A stretch of 64,000 bases of DNA from Burkholderiales bacterium (GTDB lineage: Bacteria; Pseudomonadota; Gammaproteobacteria; Burkholderiales; Burkholderiaceae_C). The notes under the pieces are model-generated. The model made no database searches, was not told where the DNA came from, and worked only from the letters and a program-made list of their open reading frames with translations. A program made the position numbers and the translations under genes. The stretch lies in assembly GCA_021414305.1 (NCBI GenBank), contig JAIOOS010000029.1, positions 271,544 through 335,543 of the forward strand, given 5' to 3'. This document shows, piece by piece, positions 52,405-61,393 of the stretch. The stretch's first letter is position 1. Each line of letters begins with the position of its first letter.

Positions 52405-52556
52405 TTTCCGGCGAAGGCGGCGTAGTGGTTGGCCCCAATGTCCGGATGGCGCCCGGGCAGTCGGACCAGCCGACTCCTTGCGCTGCATCAAGGCGTCTGG
52501 CCCGCGGACGCCGCAGACTGCATGAGCGGGATACGACCTGCGCGCGATTCACGACC

Positions 52557-53315
52557 ATGTCTCTTCCCTTGCTGGACATCGAGTTCCCGCTCAGAACGCG
52601 CGCCGCCGACTCCGCGAGCAATTCCGGGCAGTTCATCGCCGCCAGGCTGCTGTCGGCGGCTGGGCGAATCGGGATCGAAGTCGAGATCAAGTCGAACGAC
52701 CGTGTCGTCGGCTGCTGGAGCCTCGAAGTGAGTCTGCCGGGCGCGAGCAGCGCCTTCGCCTTCGGAGCGAAAGCAGACCTCTTTGTTTGCGGCTCGATTC
52801 GCTGCGACGCTCGGGAAACGGGTGCCTTCCTGATCCTTCGCCAGTGGCAAGTCCGGGTTTCGGAGTCCCTCGCGCTCGAACAGCTGTACGAGGCCCTCAG
52901 CGCCGCTGTGCTCGAGCGCCTCGACTCCTTGCTGGGCAACGTCTGGAACGAGGCCGGAAACCTGCCGGCCTGCGTGCTCTTCCTCGTGGACGATCGCATC
53001 CTGGAGCGAAGCCTCCTGAGCCTGGACCGCCTGCAGATTCGCCTGCTCGAGGATCTCGAGGGCCAGCGTGCGATCGCGGGGATCGACCTGCGGGTAGCTC
53101 ACGGCCGCGGAAAGGGAACGCGGCCACACGCCGGCTTCTCGTCGACCCTTCGCGCACCGCCCGGCGAAATGCGGGTTGAAGGCAGAGCGCTTCGGCAGGG
53201 ATCGAAAAGGAACGATGTTTTCGTCCGCGAAACCTTGTCGCCCGCGAACATGCGCTGGCATCGCCGGGCATCCGATCAAGGATTCCCGAGTCAGGGCGCA
53301 AGCGTCGCGCCATAG
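52557..53315 (+). CDS. Doubtful ORF of unknown function
   Basis: 252 codons from an ATG at 52557 without a clear ribosome site. The first two thirds look protein-like (L-P-L-L-D-I-E-F-P-L, then L-E-Q-L-Y-E-A-L-S-A-A-V-L-E-R-L-D-S-L-L). The opposite strand reads like the usual His/Gln/Glu-rich antisense shadow, which supports plus-strand coding. The last 60 codons look non-coding. Codon bias is weak compared with the neighbours. It may be a decaying gene or a rapidly changing orphan. The rest of the stretch 52267-53357 holds only the tctC promoter and a terminator. Confidence 0.35.
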   Translation: MSLPLLDIEFPLRTRAADSASNSGQFIAARLLSAAGRIGIEVEIKSNDRVVGCWSLEVSLPGASSAFAFGAKADLFVCGSIRCDARETGAFLILRQWQVRVSESLALEQLYEALSAAVLERLDSLLGNVWNEAGNLPACVLFLVDDRILERSLLSLDRLQIRLLEDLEGQRAIAGIDLRVAHGRGKGTRPHAGFSSTLRAPPGEMRVEGRALRQGSKRNDVFVRETLSPANMRWHRRASDQGFPSQGASVAP

Positions 53316-53317
53316 AA

Positions 53318-53349
53318 AACGGGCTGCGGCATTTCTGCTGCAACCCGTT
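53318..53349 (-). terminator. Rho-independent terminator of the tRNA cluster
   Basis: A dyad with 14-base arms (12 matched) around TTTC lies 9 bases past tRNA-Asp. On the minus strand the stem ends in CCCGTT followed by TTCT, giving a short T-run. It fits intrinsic termination of the leftward Ala-Glu-Asp transcript. Confidence 0.65.
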
Positions 53350-53357
53350 GATTTAGC

Positions 53358-53434
53358 TGGCGGAGTGGACGGGGCTCGAACCCGCGACCCCCGGCGTGAC
53401 AGGCCGGTATTCTAACCAACTGAACTACCACTCC
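53358..53434 (-). tRNA. tRNA-Asp (anticodon GTC)
   Basis: 77 bases. The minus strand begins GGAGTGGTAGTTCAGTTGGT, has the anticodon stem CCGGC/GCCGG around CT-GTC-AC, T-arm GGTTCGAGCC and an encoded 3' CCA. The acceptor stem GGAGTGG/CCACTCC pairs fully. Confidence 0.95.
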
Positions 53435-53459
53435 TGGTACTTCTGAACCTCGACGCTAC

Positions 53460-53535
53460 TGGCGTCCCCTAGGGGATTCGAACCCCTGTAATCACCGTGA
53501 AAGGGTGGTGTCCTAGGCCTCTAGACGAAGGGGAC
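53460..53535 (-). tRNA. tRNA-Glu (anticodon TTC)
   Basis: 76 bases. The minus strand begins GTCCCCTTCGTCTAGAGG, has the anticodon TTC in CCCT-TTC-ACGG, the T-arm GGTTCGAATCC and an encoded CCA. It lies about 115 bases downstream of gltX, the gene for its own synthetase. Confidence 0.95.
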
Positions 53536-53549
53536 TCACTAACGAATCT

Positions 53550-53625
<76 letters not shown>

Positions 53626-53650
53626 ATCGGATTCATCGGAAAACCCAAGA

Positions 53651-55093
53651 TTATAGCGGGGCTTGCGCGGCCGCCCTGAGCCGCTCCTGGACGGCGGCGC
53701 GGGGGAAGAGCGACAGCACGGCGTCGAGCGAGGGCGTCTGCGCCCGGCCGCAGACGACGACCCGCACCGCCGGGGCGAACTGGCCCATCTTCAGGCCGTG
53801 CGCGGCAAGGGTTTCCTTGACCGCGGCGGCGATACCCGGCGCGGCCCAGGCCGCCGCCTCGAGCTTGTCGGCGAGGGTCGCGAACGCCGGACGGACTACG
53901 GGACCGACGTGCTGCGCGCGGTCCTCGGCCGTGGCCTCGACCGGCTCGAACAACATGGCGAGCCAGCCAGCAAGCTCGGCGCCGGTGTTGCAGCGATCCT
54001 TGAAGAGGGTGCAGGCGCGCAGGAGCAGCGCGTCGGCGACGCCGTCGTGGGCGAGGCCGCGGCGCCCGAGCTGGCGGCGCGCCAGCGCGAGCACCGCCTC
54101 GTCGCCCAGCGCCTTCAGGTAGTGCGCGTTGACCCAGGCGAGCTTGGCCGCGTCCCATTGCGCCGGGTGCCGGGCAAGGTGGCTGCCGTCGAACCAGGCG
54201 ACCATCTGCTCGCGGCTGAACAGCTCCTCGTCGCCGTGGCTCCAGCCGAGGCGCGCCAGGTAGTTGAGCATCGCCTCGGGCAGGAAGCCCTCCTCCTCGT
54301 ACGCGGTGACGCTGACCGCGCCGCGGCGCTTGGAGAGCTTCTGCCCGTCGTCGCCCAGGATCACGGGCACGTGCGCGAATGCCGGCAGCGGCGCGCCGAG
54401 GGCATGGAACATGTTGATCTGCCAGGGCGTGTTGTTGACGTGCTCGTCACCGCGAAACACGTGGCTGATCTTCATGTCCCAGTCGTCGACGACGACCGCG
54501 AAGTTGTAGGTCGGCACCCCGTCGGCGCGGACGATGACGAGATCGTCGATCTCGTGATTGGCGATCGTGATCGGGCCCTTGACCAGGTCGTCCCAGGTCA
54601 CGGCGCCCTCTTCGGGATTGCGAAAGCGGATGACCGGCGCCACGCCCTCGGGCACGGCGGGCAGCGTCTTGCCCGGCTCGGGCCGCCAGCGGCCGTCGTA
54701 CAGGGTCTTCTCGCCGCGGGCGCGCTGCGCCTCGCGCATTGCCTCGAGCTCCTCCGGCGAGGCGTAGCAGCGATAGGCACTGCCCTCGGCGAGCATGCGA
54801 TCGACCACCTCGCGGTAGCGGTCCAGGCGCTGCATCTGGTAGATCGGGCCCTCGTCGTGGTCGATGCCGAGCCAGCGCATCGATTCGAGGATCTGCTCGA
54901 CCGAGTCCTGGGTCGAGCGGGCGACGTCGGTGTCCTCGATCCGCAGGACGAAGGTGCCGCCGTGGTGGCGCGCGAACGCCCACGAGAACAGCGCGGTGCG
55001 CGCCGTGCCGAGGTGGAGGAACCCGGTGGGCGATGGCGCGATGCGGGTGCGCACCGGGCCGGTCACCGCCGGCGTGTGGGAGGTGCCGCTCAC
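53651..55093 (-). CDS. gltX: Glutamyl-tRNA synthetase
   Basis: 480 residues, GTG start overlapping the metZ stop (GTGA). Class I signatures are P-S-P-T-G-F-L-H-L-G near residue 20 (HIGH type) and K-L-S-K-R near 255 (KMSKS type). The Cys pair that binds zinc in the E. coli enzyme is not complete (Y-R-C-Y-A-S, then Y-D-G-R-W), so zinc is probably absent. It charges tRNA-Glu. It is followed by the tRNA cluster and is the last gene of the metZ-containing run. Confidence 0.93.
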   Translation of the reverse strand: MSGTSHTPAVTGPVRTRIAPSPTGFLHLGTARTALFSWAFARHHGGTFVLRIEDTDVARSTQDSVEQILESMRWLGIDHDEGPIYQMQRLDRYREVVDRMLAEGSAYRCYASPEELEAMREAQRARGEKTLYDGRWRPEPGKTLPAVPEGVAPVIRFRNPEEGAVTWDDLVKGPITIANHEIDDLVIVRADGVPTYNFAVVVDDWDMKISHVFRGDEHVNNTPWQINMFHALGAPLPAFAHVPVILGDDGQKLSKRRGAVSVTAYEEEGFLPEAMLNYLARLGWSHGDEELFSREQMVAWFDGSHLARHPAQWDAAKLAWVNAHYLKALGDEAVLALARRQLGRRGLAHDGVADALLLRACTLFKDRCNTGAELAGWLAMLFEPVEATAEDRAQHVGPVVRPAFATLADKLEAAAWAAPGIAAAVKETLAAHGLKMGQFAPAVRVVVCGRAQTPSLDAVLSLFPRAAVQERLRAAAQAPL

Positions 55094-56322
55094 AGGCCGC
55101 TCAGGCCGCGCAGGAGATCGGCCTGGATGTCTTCGACGTCGTCGAGGCCGACCGCCACCCGCACCATGCCCTGGACGATGCCGGCCGCCTGCCGCTGCGC
55201 CTCGGTCAACCGGCCGTGCGAGGTGCTGGCCGGGTGCGTGATCGTCGTCTTGGTGTCGCCGAGGTTGGCGGTGATCGACAGGATCTCGGTCGAGTCGATC
55301 AGGTGAAAGGCGTTCTTCCGCGCCGCCGCCGGATCGCCGGCCGGGGCGGCGACGACGAAGGACACGACCGCGCCGCCCGAGCCGCTCTGCTGCGCCATCG
55401 CCAGCGCGTGCTGCGGATGCGAGGCCAGGCCCGGGTAGTAGACCTTCGCGATCGTCGGCTGCGTCTCCAGCCAGCGGGCCAGCGTCAGCGCCCGCTCGCT
55501 CTGCGCCTGCATCCGGATCGCCAGCGTCTCCAGGCCCTTCAGCACCACCCAGGCATTAAACGGCGAGAGCGACATGCCGGCGCTGCGCATCACCGGCACG
55601 AATTTCTCGTTGACGAGGGCCTCGCTGGCGCAGATGGCGCCGGCGATGACCCGGCCCTGGCCGTCCAGGTACTTGGTGCCCGAGTGGATGATCAGGTCGG
55701 CGCCGTACTCGACCGGCCGCTGCAGCGCCGGCGTGCAGAAGCAGTTGTCGACGGCGAGCCAGGCGCCGGCGTCGCGGGCGATGGCCGCCAGGGCGCGGAT
55801 GTCGCACACCTCGGTCAGCGGATTGGTCGGCGACTCGGCGAACAGCAGCTTCGTGTTCGCCTTGACCGCCGCCTGCCAGGCGGCCACGTCGGTCTGCGAC
55901 ACGAACGTCGTCTCCACGCCGAACTTCGCGAACTCGCGCCCGAACAGCATCACGGTCGAGCCGAACACGCTCTGCGAGCAGATCACGTGGTCGCCGGCCT
56001 TGAGCAGCCCCATGCCGAGCAGCAGGATCGCGCTCATGCCCGACGAGGTGGCGATGCACGCCCCGGTGCCCTCGAGCGCGGCCAGGCGGCGCTCCATCAT
56101 CGTCACCGTCGGGTTGGTGAAGCGCGAATAGATGAACGCCTCTTCCTCGTTGGCGAAACGGGCGGCGGCGGTGGCCGCGTCGGGCTGGACGAAGCTGCTG
56201 GTGAGAAACAGCGCCTCCGAGTTCTCGCCCCAGGCGCTGGGCGGCAGGCCCTCGCGCACGGCGAGCGTGGCCAGCCGCGTCCCTTCGGGGAACTTGACGC
56301 GGGGAATCTTGCCTTCGGTCAT
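55090..56322 (-). CDS. metZ: O-succinylhomoserine sulfhydrylase
   Basis: 410 residues, PLP enzyme of the Cys/Met metabolism family. The PLP Lys is in H-S-G-T-K-Y-L-D-G-Q-G-R at residue 217, with S-S-G-M-S-A-I near 95 and the substrate region Y-S-R-F-T-N-P-T near 65. It forms homocysteine directly from succinylhomoserine and sulfide. The purF-metZ adjacency is standard in Betaproteobacteria and Pseudomonas; the start overlaps the purF stop by one base (TGATG). Confidence 0.92.
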   Translation of the reverse strand: MTEGKIPRVKFPEGTRLATLAVREGLPPSAWGENSEALFLTSSFVQPDAATAAARFANEEEAFIYSRFTNPTVTMMERRLAALEGTGACIATSSGMSAILLLGMGLLKAGDHVICSQSVFGSTVMLFGREFAKFGVETTFVSQTDVAAWQAAVKANTKLLFAESPTNPLTEVCDIRALAAIARDAGAWLAVDNCFCTPALQRPVEYGADLIIHSGTKYLDGQGRVIAGAICASEALVNEKFVPVMRSAGMSLSPFNAWVVLKGLETLAIRMQAQSERALTLARWLETQPTIAKVYYPGLASHPQHALAMAQQSGSGGAVVSFVVAAPAGDPAAARKNAFHLIDSTEILSITANLGDTKTTITHPASTSHGRLTEAQRQAAGIVQGMVRVAVGLDDVEDIQADLLRGLSGL

Positions 56323-57842
56323 CAGGCAGCCTCGGCGCTCTGCAAGGCCAGGCGCGAGCGCGGATCGGCCTCTTCTTCCTCGCCCTGGGCGCCGCGCTGC
56401 GCCGCCATCGCCGCGAACTCGTCGGCGCTGACGTCGCCGGTGATGTAGTGGCCGTCGAAGCACGACGCCTCGAAGCCGTCGAGCTTCGGGTTCAGCGCCG
56501 CGACCACGCGCTTCATCGCCGCCACGTCCTGGTAGATCAGCGCGTCGGCGCCGATGAACTGGCGAATCTCCTCGATCGTGCGGCCGTGCGCCACCAGCTC
56601 GTCCTTGGTCGGCATGTCGATGCCGTAGACGTTCGGAAAGCGCACCGGCGGCGCGGCCGAGGCGAGGTAGACCTTCTTCGCGCCGGCGTCGCGCGCCATC
56701 TGCACGATTTCCTTCGAGGTCGTGCCGCGGACGATCGAATCGTCGACCAGCAGCACGTTCCTGCCCTTGAACTCGACCTCTATCGCGTTCAGCTTCTGCC
56801 GCACCGACTTCTTGCGCACGCCCTGCCCGGGCATGATGAAGGTGCGGCCGACGTAGCGGTTCTTGACGAAGCCCTCGCGGTAGGGCTTGCCGATCTTCTG
56901 CGCGAGCTGCATCGCCGAGGGGCGGCTCGATTCGGGGATCGGGATGACGACGTCGATCTCGTTCGGCGGCATGGTCGAGATCAGGCGCTGGGCGAGCGTC
57001 TCGCCGAGGTTCAGGCGCGCCTGGTAGACCGAGACGCCGTCCATGATCGAATCGGGCCGCGCCAGGTAGACGTACTCGAACATGCAGGGATTGAGGCTGG
57101 GGTTCTCGGCGCACTGCCGCGAATGGATCCGGCCCTCGAGGTCGATGAAGATCGCCTCGCCCGGGGCGACGTCGCGGGTCAGGGTGTGGCCGGTGCCGAC
57201 GATCGCGACCGACTCGCTTGCCACCATCACCTCGGGGCCGTCGGGGCCGACGCCCTCGCCGAACGAGAGCGGGCGGATGCCGTACGGGTCGCGGAAGGCG
57301 AGCAGGCCCTGGCCGGCGATCAGCGCCACGACCGCATACGAGCCCTTGATGCGGCGGTGCACCGCGCTCACGGCGGCGAAGATCTCGTCGGGCGTGAGCT
57401 GCCATTCGCGCGCCGCGCCCTCGAGCTCGTGCGCGAGCACGTTGATCAGCACCTCGGTGTCGCTGCCGGTGTTGATGTGCCGGCGGTCGACATCGAACAG
57501 CTCCTGCTTCAGCGCCTGCGCGTTGGTCAGGTTGCCGTTGTGCACGAGGACGATGCCGTAGGGCGCGTTGACGTAGAACGGCTGCGCCTCTTCCTCGCTC
57601 CAGGCGTTGCCCGCGGTCGGGTAGCGCACCTGGCCGAGGCCGACGCTGCCGGGCAGCGCGCGCATGTTCCTCGTGCGAAAGACGTCGCGGACCATGCCTC
57701 GCGCCTTCTGCATGAAGCACTTGGTGCCCTGCATGGTGACGATGCCCGCCGCGTCCTGGCCGCGATGCTGCAGCAGCAGCAGGGCGTCGTAGATCAGCTG
57801 GTTGACCGGCGCCTTCGAGATCACTCCGACGATTCCGCACAT
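56322..57842 (-). CDS. purF: Amidophosphoribosyltransferase
   Basis: 506 residues. The N-terminal nucleophile Cys2 follows the start Met (M-C-G-I-V-G-V), so no propeptide is present. Glutamine site residues are in H-R-G-Q-D-A-A-G, and the PRPP loop V-L-L-V-D-D-S-I-V-R-G-T-T is near 364. First committed step of purine synthesis. The gene is 25 bases after cvpA. Confidence 0.95.
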   Translation of the reverse strand: MCGIVGVISKAPVNQLIYDALLLLQHRGQDAAGIVTMQGTKCFMQKARGMVRDVFRTRNMRALPGSVGLGQVRYPTAGNAWSEEEAQPFYVNAPYGIVLVHNGNLTNAQALKQELFDVDRRHINTGSDTEVLINVLAHELEGAAREWQLTPDEIFAAVSAVHRRIKGSYAVVALIAGQGLLAFRDPYGIRPLSFGEGVGPDGPEVMVASESVAIVGTGHTLTRDVAPGEAIFIDLEGRIHSRQCAENPSLNPCMFEYVYLARPDSIMDGVSVYQARLNLGETLAQRLISTMPPNEIDVVIPIPESSRPSAMQLAQKIGKPYREGFVKNRYVGRTFIMPGQGVRKKSVRQKLNAIEVEFKGRNVLLVDDSIVRGTTSKEIVQMARDAGAKKVYLASAAPPVRFPNVYGIDMPTKDELVAHGRTIEEIRQFIGADALIYQDVAAMKRVVAALNPKLDGFEASCFDGHYITGDVSADEFAAMAAQRGAQGEEEEADPRSRLALQSAEAA

Positions 57843-57867
57843 GGCTCGTATCCTCGACTTCAGTCTC

Positions 57868-58377
57868 TCACGCGACGCGGCCCTTGGGCAGGACCGCGCC
57901 TTCGGGCAACAACGGCAGCAGCGCCTGCAGCGCCGCCTCCAGCATCGCCGCCCCGGTCGACTCGCGCCAAGCCGGCGAGCGCACCGCCGGCGTGTAGCCG
58001 ATCAGGGTGGCGAAGACCAGAAGCACGATCCCCGCCCGCAACACCCCGAACCCCGCCCCGAGCAGGCGGTCGACCGGGCTGAGCGGCGTCTTCTTGACCA
58101 GCGCCGAGATGCCGCGCGCCAGCACGCTCCAGACGATCAGCGTGACAAGGAAGGCACATGCGAACGCCGCGCCGTGATTCAAGAGCGACCCGGGCTCGCC
58201 GATCGGCAGTTGCGGCGCCAGCCAGGGGTCCAGCCATCGAGCGGCGAAATAGGCGAAGAACCAGCCGGCGAGCGACAGCAACTCGTAGGTGAAGCCGCGC
58301 AGCAGCCCGACCAGCGCCGAGAACGCGACCACCCCGAGCATCGCGAGGTCGACCCAGCCGAGCGCAGGCCATTCCAC
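57868..58377 (-). CDS. cvpA: CvpA family inner-membrane protein
   Basis: 169 residues, GTG start. Four hydrophobic helices; the first contains D-L-A-M-L-G-V-V-A-F-S-A-L-V-G-L-L-R-G-F, the common CvpA opening (R-G-F-x-x-E-L). The loop P-L-S-P-V-D-R-L-L-G-A-G-F-G is near 100. Its E. coli relative is needed for colicin V production and affects membrane physiology. It sits between the SPOR protein and purF, as in other proteobacteria. Confidence 0.92.
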   Translation of the reverse strand: MEWPALGWVDLAMLGVVAFSALVGLLRGFTYELLSLAGWFFAYFAARWLDPWLAPQLPIGEPGSLLNHGAAFACAFLVTLIVWSVLARGISALVKKTPLSPVDRLLGAGFGVLRAGIVLLVFATLIGYTPAVRSPAWRESTGAAMLEAALQALLPLLPEGAVLPKGRVA

Positions 58378-58380
58378 GAT

Positions 58381-59160
58381 CTACAGGGTCAGCACCACGG
58401 CCGCGAGGCCCGCGGCCGCGGCCTTGGCGTGCGCCGCATCGGCGTCGGCACGGGAGGTGAAGGGGCCGATCCGCACCCGGATCCTGCTGCCGGAGGGGGT
58501 CTGCGCGACCTGGGTATAGGTCTTGAGGCCGAGCTTTTCGGCCTTCTGGCGGGTATCGCGGGCGGCGTCGGCGTCGGCAAAGGCGCCGATCTGCACGACG
58601 AAGCGCGGCCCGTCGGCCGAGGCGGCGGCGACCGGACGCCCCTCGAGCAGCGCGCGCGCCCGGTCGCCGTCGCCGCTGGAAGGCGGCGCCGTCCGGGAAG
58701 CGGCGACGGCCGGAGACGCCGCCGCGGCCACCCGGCGCGGCTCGGAGGCCGGAGCGGCCGCCCGCGACGCCGCGGAAGCCGCCGCGCGGGGCGGCGGAAT
58801 CTCCCGGCCGGCTTCGGTTCGCGACTCGGTGATGATTTCGGCGTCGGGCCTGGCCGCAGCCGACGCCGCCGGGGCCGTTCGCGGCCGCGACGCCGCTGCC
58901 GTGGCAACAGGGGCCGTGCTCGCCGCCGTGACCGGCGGAGGAGCGAGCGGCGGCAGTGCATCGCGCTTGGGAATCTCGATCGGAATGTCGACCGGAATCG
59001 GCCGCGGCTGGGTCTCGAAGACGAGCGGGAAACCGATGATGCCGATCGCCAGCAGGACGACGGCGCCGATCAGTCGTTGCCGGGCGCGGGTTCGCGCCTG
59101 TTGCACCGGATCGGTCGGCGCGGGGGCGGGGGATGCGGTATCGCTCTTCTGCTTGAACAC
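58381..59160 (-). CDS. DedD-like SPOR-domain cell-division protein
   Basis: 259 residues, GTG start. A short cytoplasmic part is followed by one helix (L-I-G-A-V-V-L-L-A-I-G-I-I-G-F-P-L-V-F), a long Ala/Pro/Arg/Ser-rich linker (about 75-180), and a C-terminal SPOR domain (F-V-V-Q-I-G-A-F ... R-V-R-I-G-P-F). SPOR domains bind denuded septal peptidoglycan. Position between folC and cvpA is that of dedD in E. coli. Ends 3 bases before the cvpA start. Confidence 0.87.
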   Translation of the reverse strand: MFKQKSDTASPAPAPTDPVQQARTRARQRLIGAVVLLAIGIIGFPLVFETQPRPIPVDIPIEIPKRDALPPLAPPPVTAASTAPVATAAASRPRTAPAASAAARPDAEIITESRTEAGREIPPPRAAASAASRAAAPASEPRRVAAAASPAVAASRTAPPSSGDGDRARALLEGRPVAAASADGPRFVVQIGAFADADAARDTRQKAEKLGLKTYTQVAQTPSGSRIRVRIGPFTSRADADAAHAKAAAAGLAAVVLTL

Positions 59161-59202
59161 TTGGGACCTGTTGGGCGCTACCGGGTCGGGGACCGCCCGG
59201 CG

Positions 59203-60495
59203 CTAGCCGGTATGACGGCTGCCCTGGCGCGGCAGGCCCTGGGCGAGCACTCCGCCCACGGTGTAGAAGGAGCCGAAGACAACGATTCTATCAACCGGGT
59301 CGGCCGCGGCCGCCGCTGCGGCGAGGGCTGCCGCCGGGCTGGCGTGCTCGGCGACGACGACCTCGGCCTTCAGCCCCGGCAGCGTCGCGAGGCTCGCCGC
59401 CAGCTCGGCGGCACGGGCCGCGCGCGGCGTGGGCAGGTCGGTGAAATGCCAGGCGTCGACCAGCGGCGCCATCTTCGCCAGGATGATGGCGATGTCCTTG
59501 TCGCGCATCGCCCCGAACACGGCATGGGTGCGCGGGAAGAAACCCATCTGGTCGAGGTTGGCTGCCAGGGCGGCGATCGAATGCGGGTTGTGGGCGACGT
59601 CGAGCACGAAGGTCGGCTCGCCGGCCACCACCTGGAATCGCCCGGGCAGCTCGACCCGCGCAAAGCCGCTGCGCACCGCCTGGGCGCTGACCGGCAGCCG
59701 TTCGCGCAAGGACTCGAAGGCGGCGAGCACGCCGGCGGCGTTGAGCAACTGGTTGGCGCCGCGCAGGGCCGGATACGCGAGGCCGCTGAAGCGCGTCGCC
59801 CTTCCCTCCCAGCTCCACTGCTGCCGGTCGCCGCTGGTCCGGAAGTCGACGCCGGCACGGCGCAGGTCGGCGCCGATCGCGCGGGCCTCGTCGATCACGC
59901 TCTTCGGCGGCAGCGGATCGCTGATGATCGCCGGCTTGCCGCGGCGCAGGATGCCGGCCTTCTCGCGCCCGATCGTCTCGCGGTCGGGGCCGAGGAACTC
60001 GGCGTGGTCGATGTCGATGCTGGTCAGCACCGCGCAGTCGGCGTCGAACACGTTGACCGCGTCGAAGCGACCGCCCAGGCCCACCTCGAGGATCACCAGA
60101 TCGAGCGGCGTGGCGGCGAGGAGCCGGGCGATGGCGAGGAAGGTGAACTCGAAGTAGGTGAGCGAGACTTCGCCGCGGGCCGCCTCCACCGCCTCGAAGT
60201 GCGGCACCAGCGCCTCGGCCGGCACGTTCTCGCCATCGATCCGGCAGCGCTCCTCGAAGCGCACGAGGTGCGGCTTGGAGAAGAGCCCGACCCGATAGCC
60301 CGCGGCGAGGCCGATCGCCTCGAGCATGGCGCAGGTCGAACCCTTGCCGTTGGTGCCGCCGACGATGACGACCGGCGTCGCCGGGTCGAAGCGGATCCCG
60401 AGCCGCGCCTTGACGGTGGCCACCCGCTCGAGCGTCAGCTCGATCGTCTTCGGATGCAGCCGCTCGCAGTGCGCGAGCCACTCGTCGAGGGTCAC
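59203..60495 (-). CDS. folC: Bifunctional folylpolyglutamate synthase/dihydrofolate synthase
   Basis: 430 residues, GTG start. The P-loop G-G-T-N-G-K-G-S-T is near residue 46 and L-E-V-G-L-G-G-R-F-D-A-V-N near 137. The C-terminal Mur-ligase-like domain has F-V-L-D-V-A-H-N-P-H-S near 295. It adds glutamate to dihydropteroate and to folates. Located between accD and the dedD-like gene, as in E. coli and other Burkholderiales. Confidence 0.93.
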   Translation of the reverse strand: MTLDEWLAHCERLHPKTIELTLERVATVKARLGIRFDPATPVVIVGGTNGKGSTCAMLEAIGLAAGYRVGLFSKPHLVRFEERCRIDGENVPAEALVPHFEAVEAARGEVSLTYFEFTFLAIARLLAATPLDLVILEVGLGGRFDAVNVFDADCAVLTSIDIDHAEFLGPDRETIGREKAGILRRGKPAIISDPLPPKSVIDEARAIGADLRRAGVDFRTSGDRQQWSWEGRATRFSGLAYPALRGANQLLNAAGVLAAFESLRERLPVSAQAVRSGFARVELPGRFQVVAGEPTFVLDVAHNPHSIAALAANLDQMGFFPRTHAVFGAMRDKDIAIILAKMAPLVDAWHFTDLPTPRAARAAELAASLATLPGLKAEVVVAEHASPAAALAAAAAAADPVDRIVVFGSFYTVGGVLAQGLPRQGSRHTG

Positions 60496-60520
60496 GCGCG
60501 GCGAGCCCGCAAGGGGCTCC

Positions 60521-61393
60521 TCAGGCGACGGCGTCCGACGGCAGCCGCTCCAGCATCGCGATCTGGCGGGCGATCACCGAACGCAGCTCGCGCCGGTCGA
60601 CGATCATGTCGATCGCTCCCGTCTGGAGCAGGAACTCGGAGCGCTGGAAGCCCTCGGGCAGCTTCTCGCGCACGGTGTTCTCGATCACCCGCGGCCCGGC
60701 GAAGCCGATCAGCGCCTTCGGCTCGGCGATGACGACGTCGCCGACGAAGGCGAAGCTCGCCGAGACGCCGCCCATGGTCGGGTCGGTGAGCACGCTGATG
60801 TAGGGCAGCCCCGCCTTCGCCAGCCGGGTCAGCGAGGCGTTGGTCTTGGCCATCTGCATCAGGCTGAGCAGGCCCTCCTGCATGCGCGCACCGCCGGTCG
60901 CGGTGAAGCTGATGAAGGCGGTCTTCTGCTCGATCGCGGTGTGCACGCCGCGCACGAAGCGCTCGCCCACCACCGAGCCCATCGAGCCGCCCATGAAGTC
61001 GAACTCGAAGCAGACCGCCACCACCGGCAGCGTCATCAGGGCACCGCCCATGACGATCAGGGCGTCGGTCTCGCCGGTGTTCTCGAGCGCGTCCTTCAGC
61101 CGCTCTGGGTATTTCTTGCTGTCCTTGAACTTGAGCGCGTCGACCGGAATGACCTCCTGGCCGATCTCGTAGCGGCCCTCGGGGTCGAGGAAGGCGTCGA
61201 GCCGGGCGCGGGCGCCGATCCGGTGGTGGTGGCTGCACTTCGGGCAGACGTACTGGTTCTTCTCGAGGTCGGTCTTGTAGAGCACCGTCTCGCACGCGGG
61301 GCACTTGATCCACAGGCCCTCGGGCACCGTGCGGCGCTCGTTCGGGTCGGTCGGCTGGATCTTCGGCGGCAGCAGTTTTTCGAGCCAGCTCAT
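60521..61393 (-). CDS. accD: Acetyl-CoA carboxylase, carboxyltransferase beta subunit
   Basis: 290 residues. The four-Cys zinc ribbon is C-P-A-C-E-T and C-P-K-C-S (about 31-54), followed by the crotonase-like carboxyltransferase core with G-G-A-R-M-Q-E-G and the oxyanion G-G-V-S-A-S-F-A region. It acts with AccA, BCCP and AccC in the first step of fatty-acid synthesis. The start overlaps trpA by 4 bases. Confidence 0.95.
   Translation of the reverse strand: MSWLEKLLPPKIQPTDPNERRTVPEGLWIKCPACETVLYKTDLEKNQYVCPKCSHHHRIGARARLDAFLDPEGRYEIGQEVIPVDALKFKDSKKYPERLKDALENTGETDALIVMGGALMTLPVVAVCFEFDFMGGSMGSVVGERFVRGVHTAIEQKTAFISFTATGGARMQEGLLSLMQMAKTNASLTRLAKAGLPYISVLTDPTMGGVSASFAFVGDVVIAEPKALIGFAGPRVIENTVREKLPEGFQRSEFLLQTGAIDMIVDRRELRSVIARQIAMLERLPSDAVA

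Noticed and set aside
57802..60732. 976-codon open frame on the plus strand
   Set aside because: Antisense to the end of purF, cvpA, the SPOR gene and folC, all of which have clear domains. The translation is low-complexity shadow.
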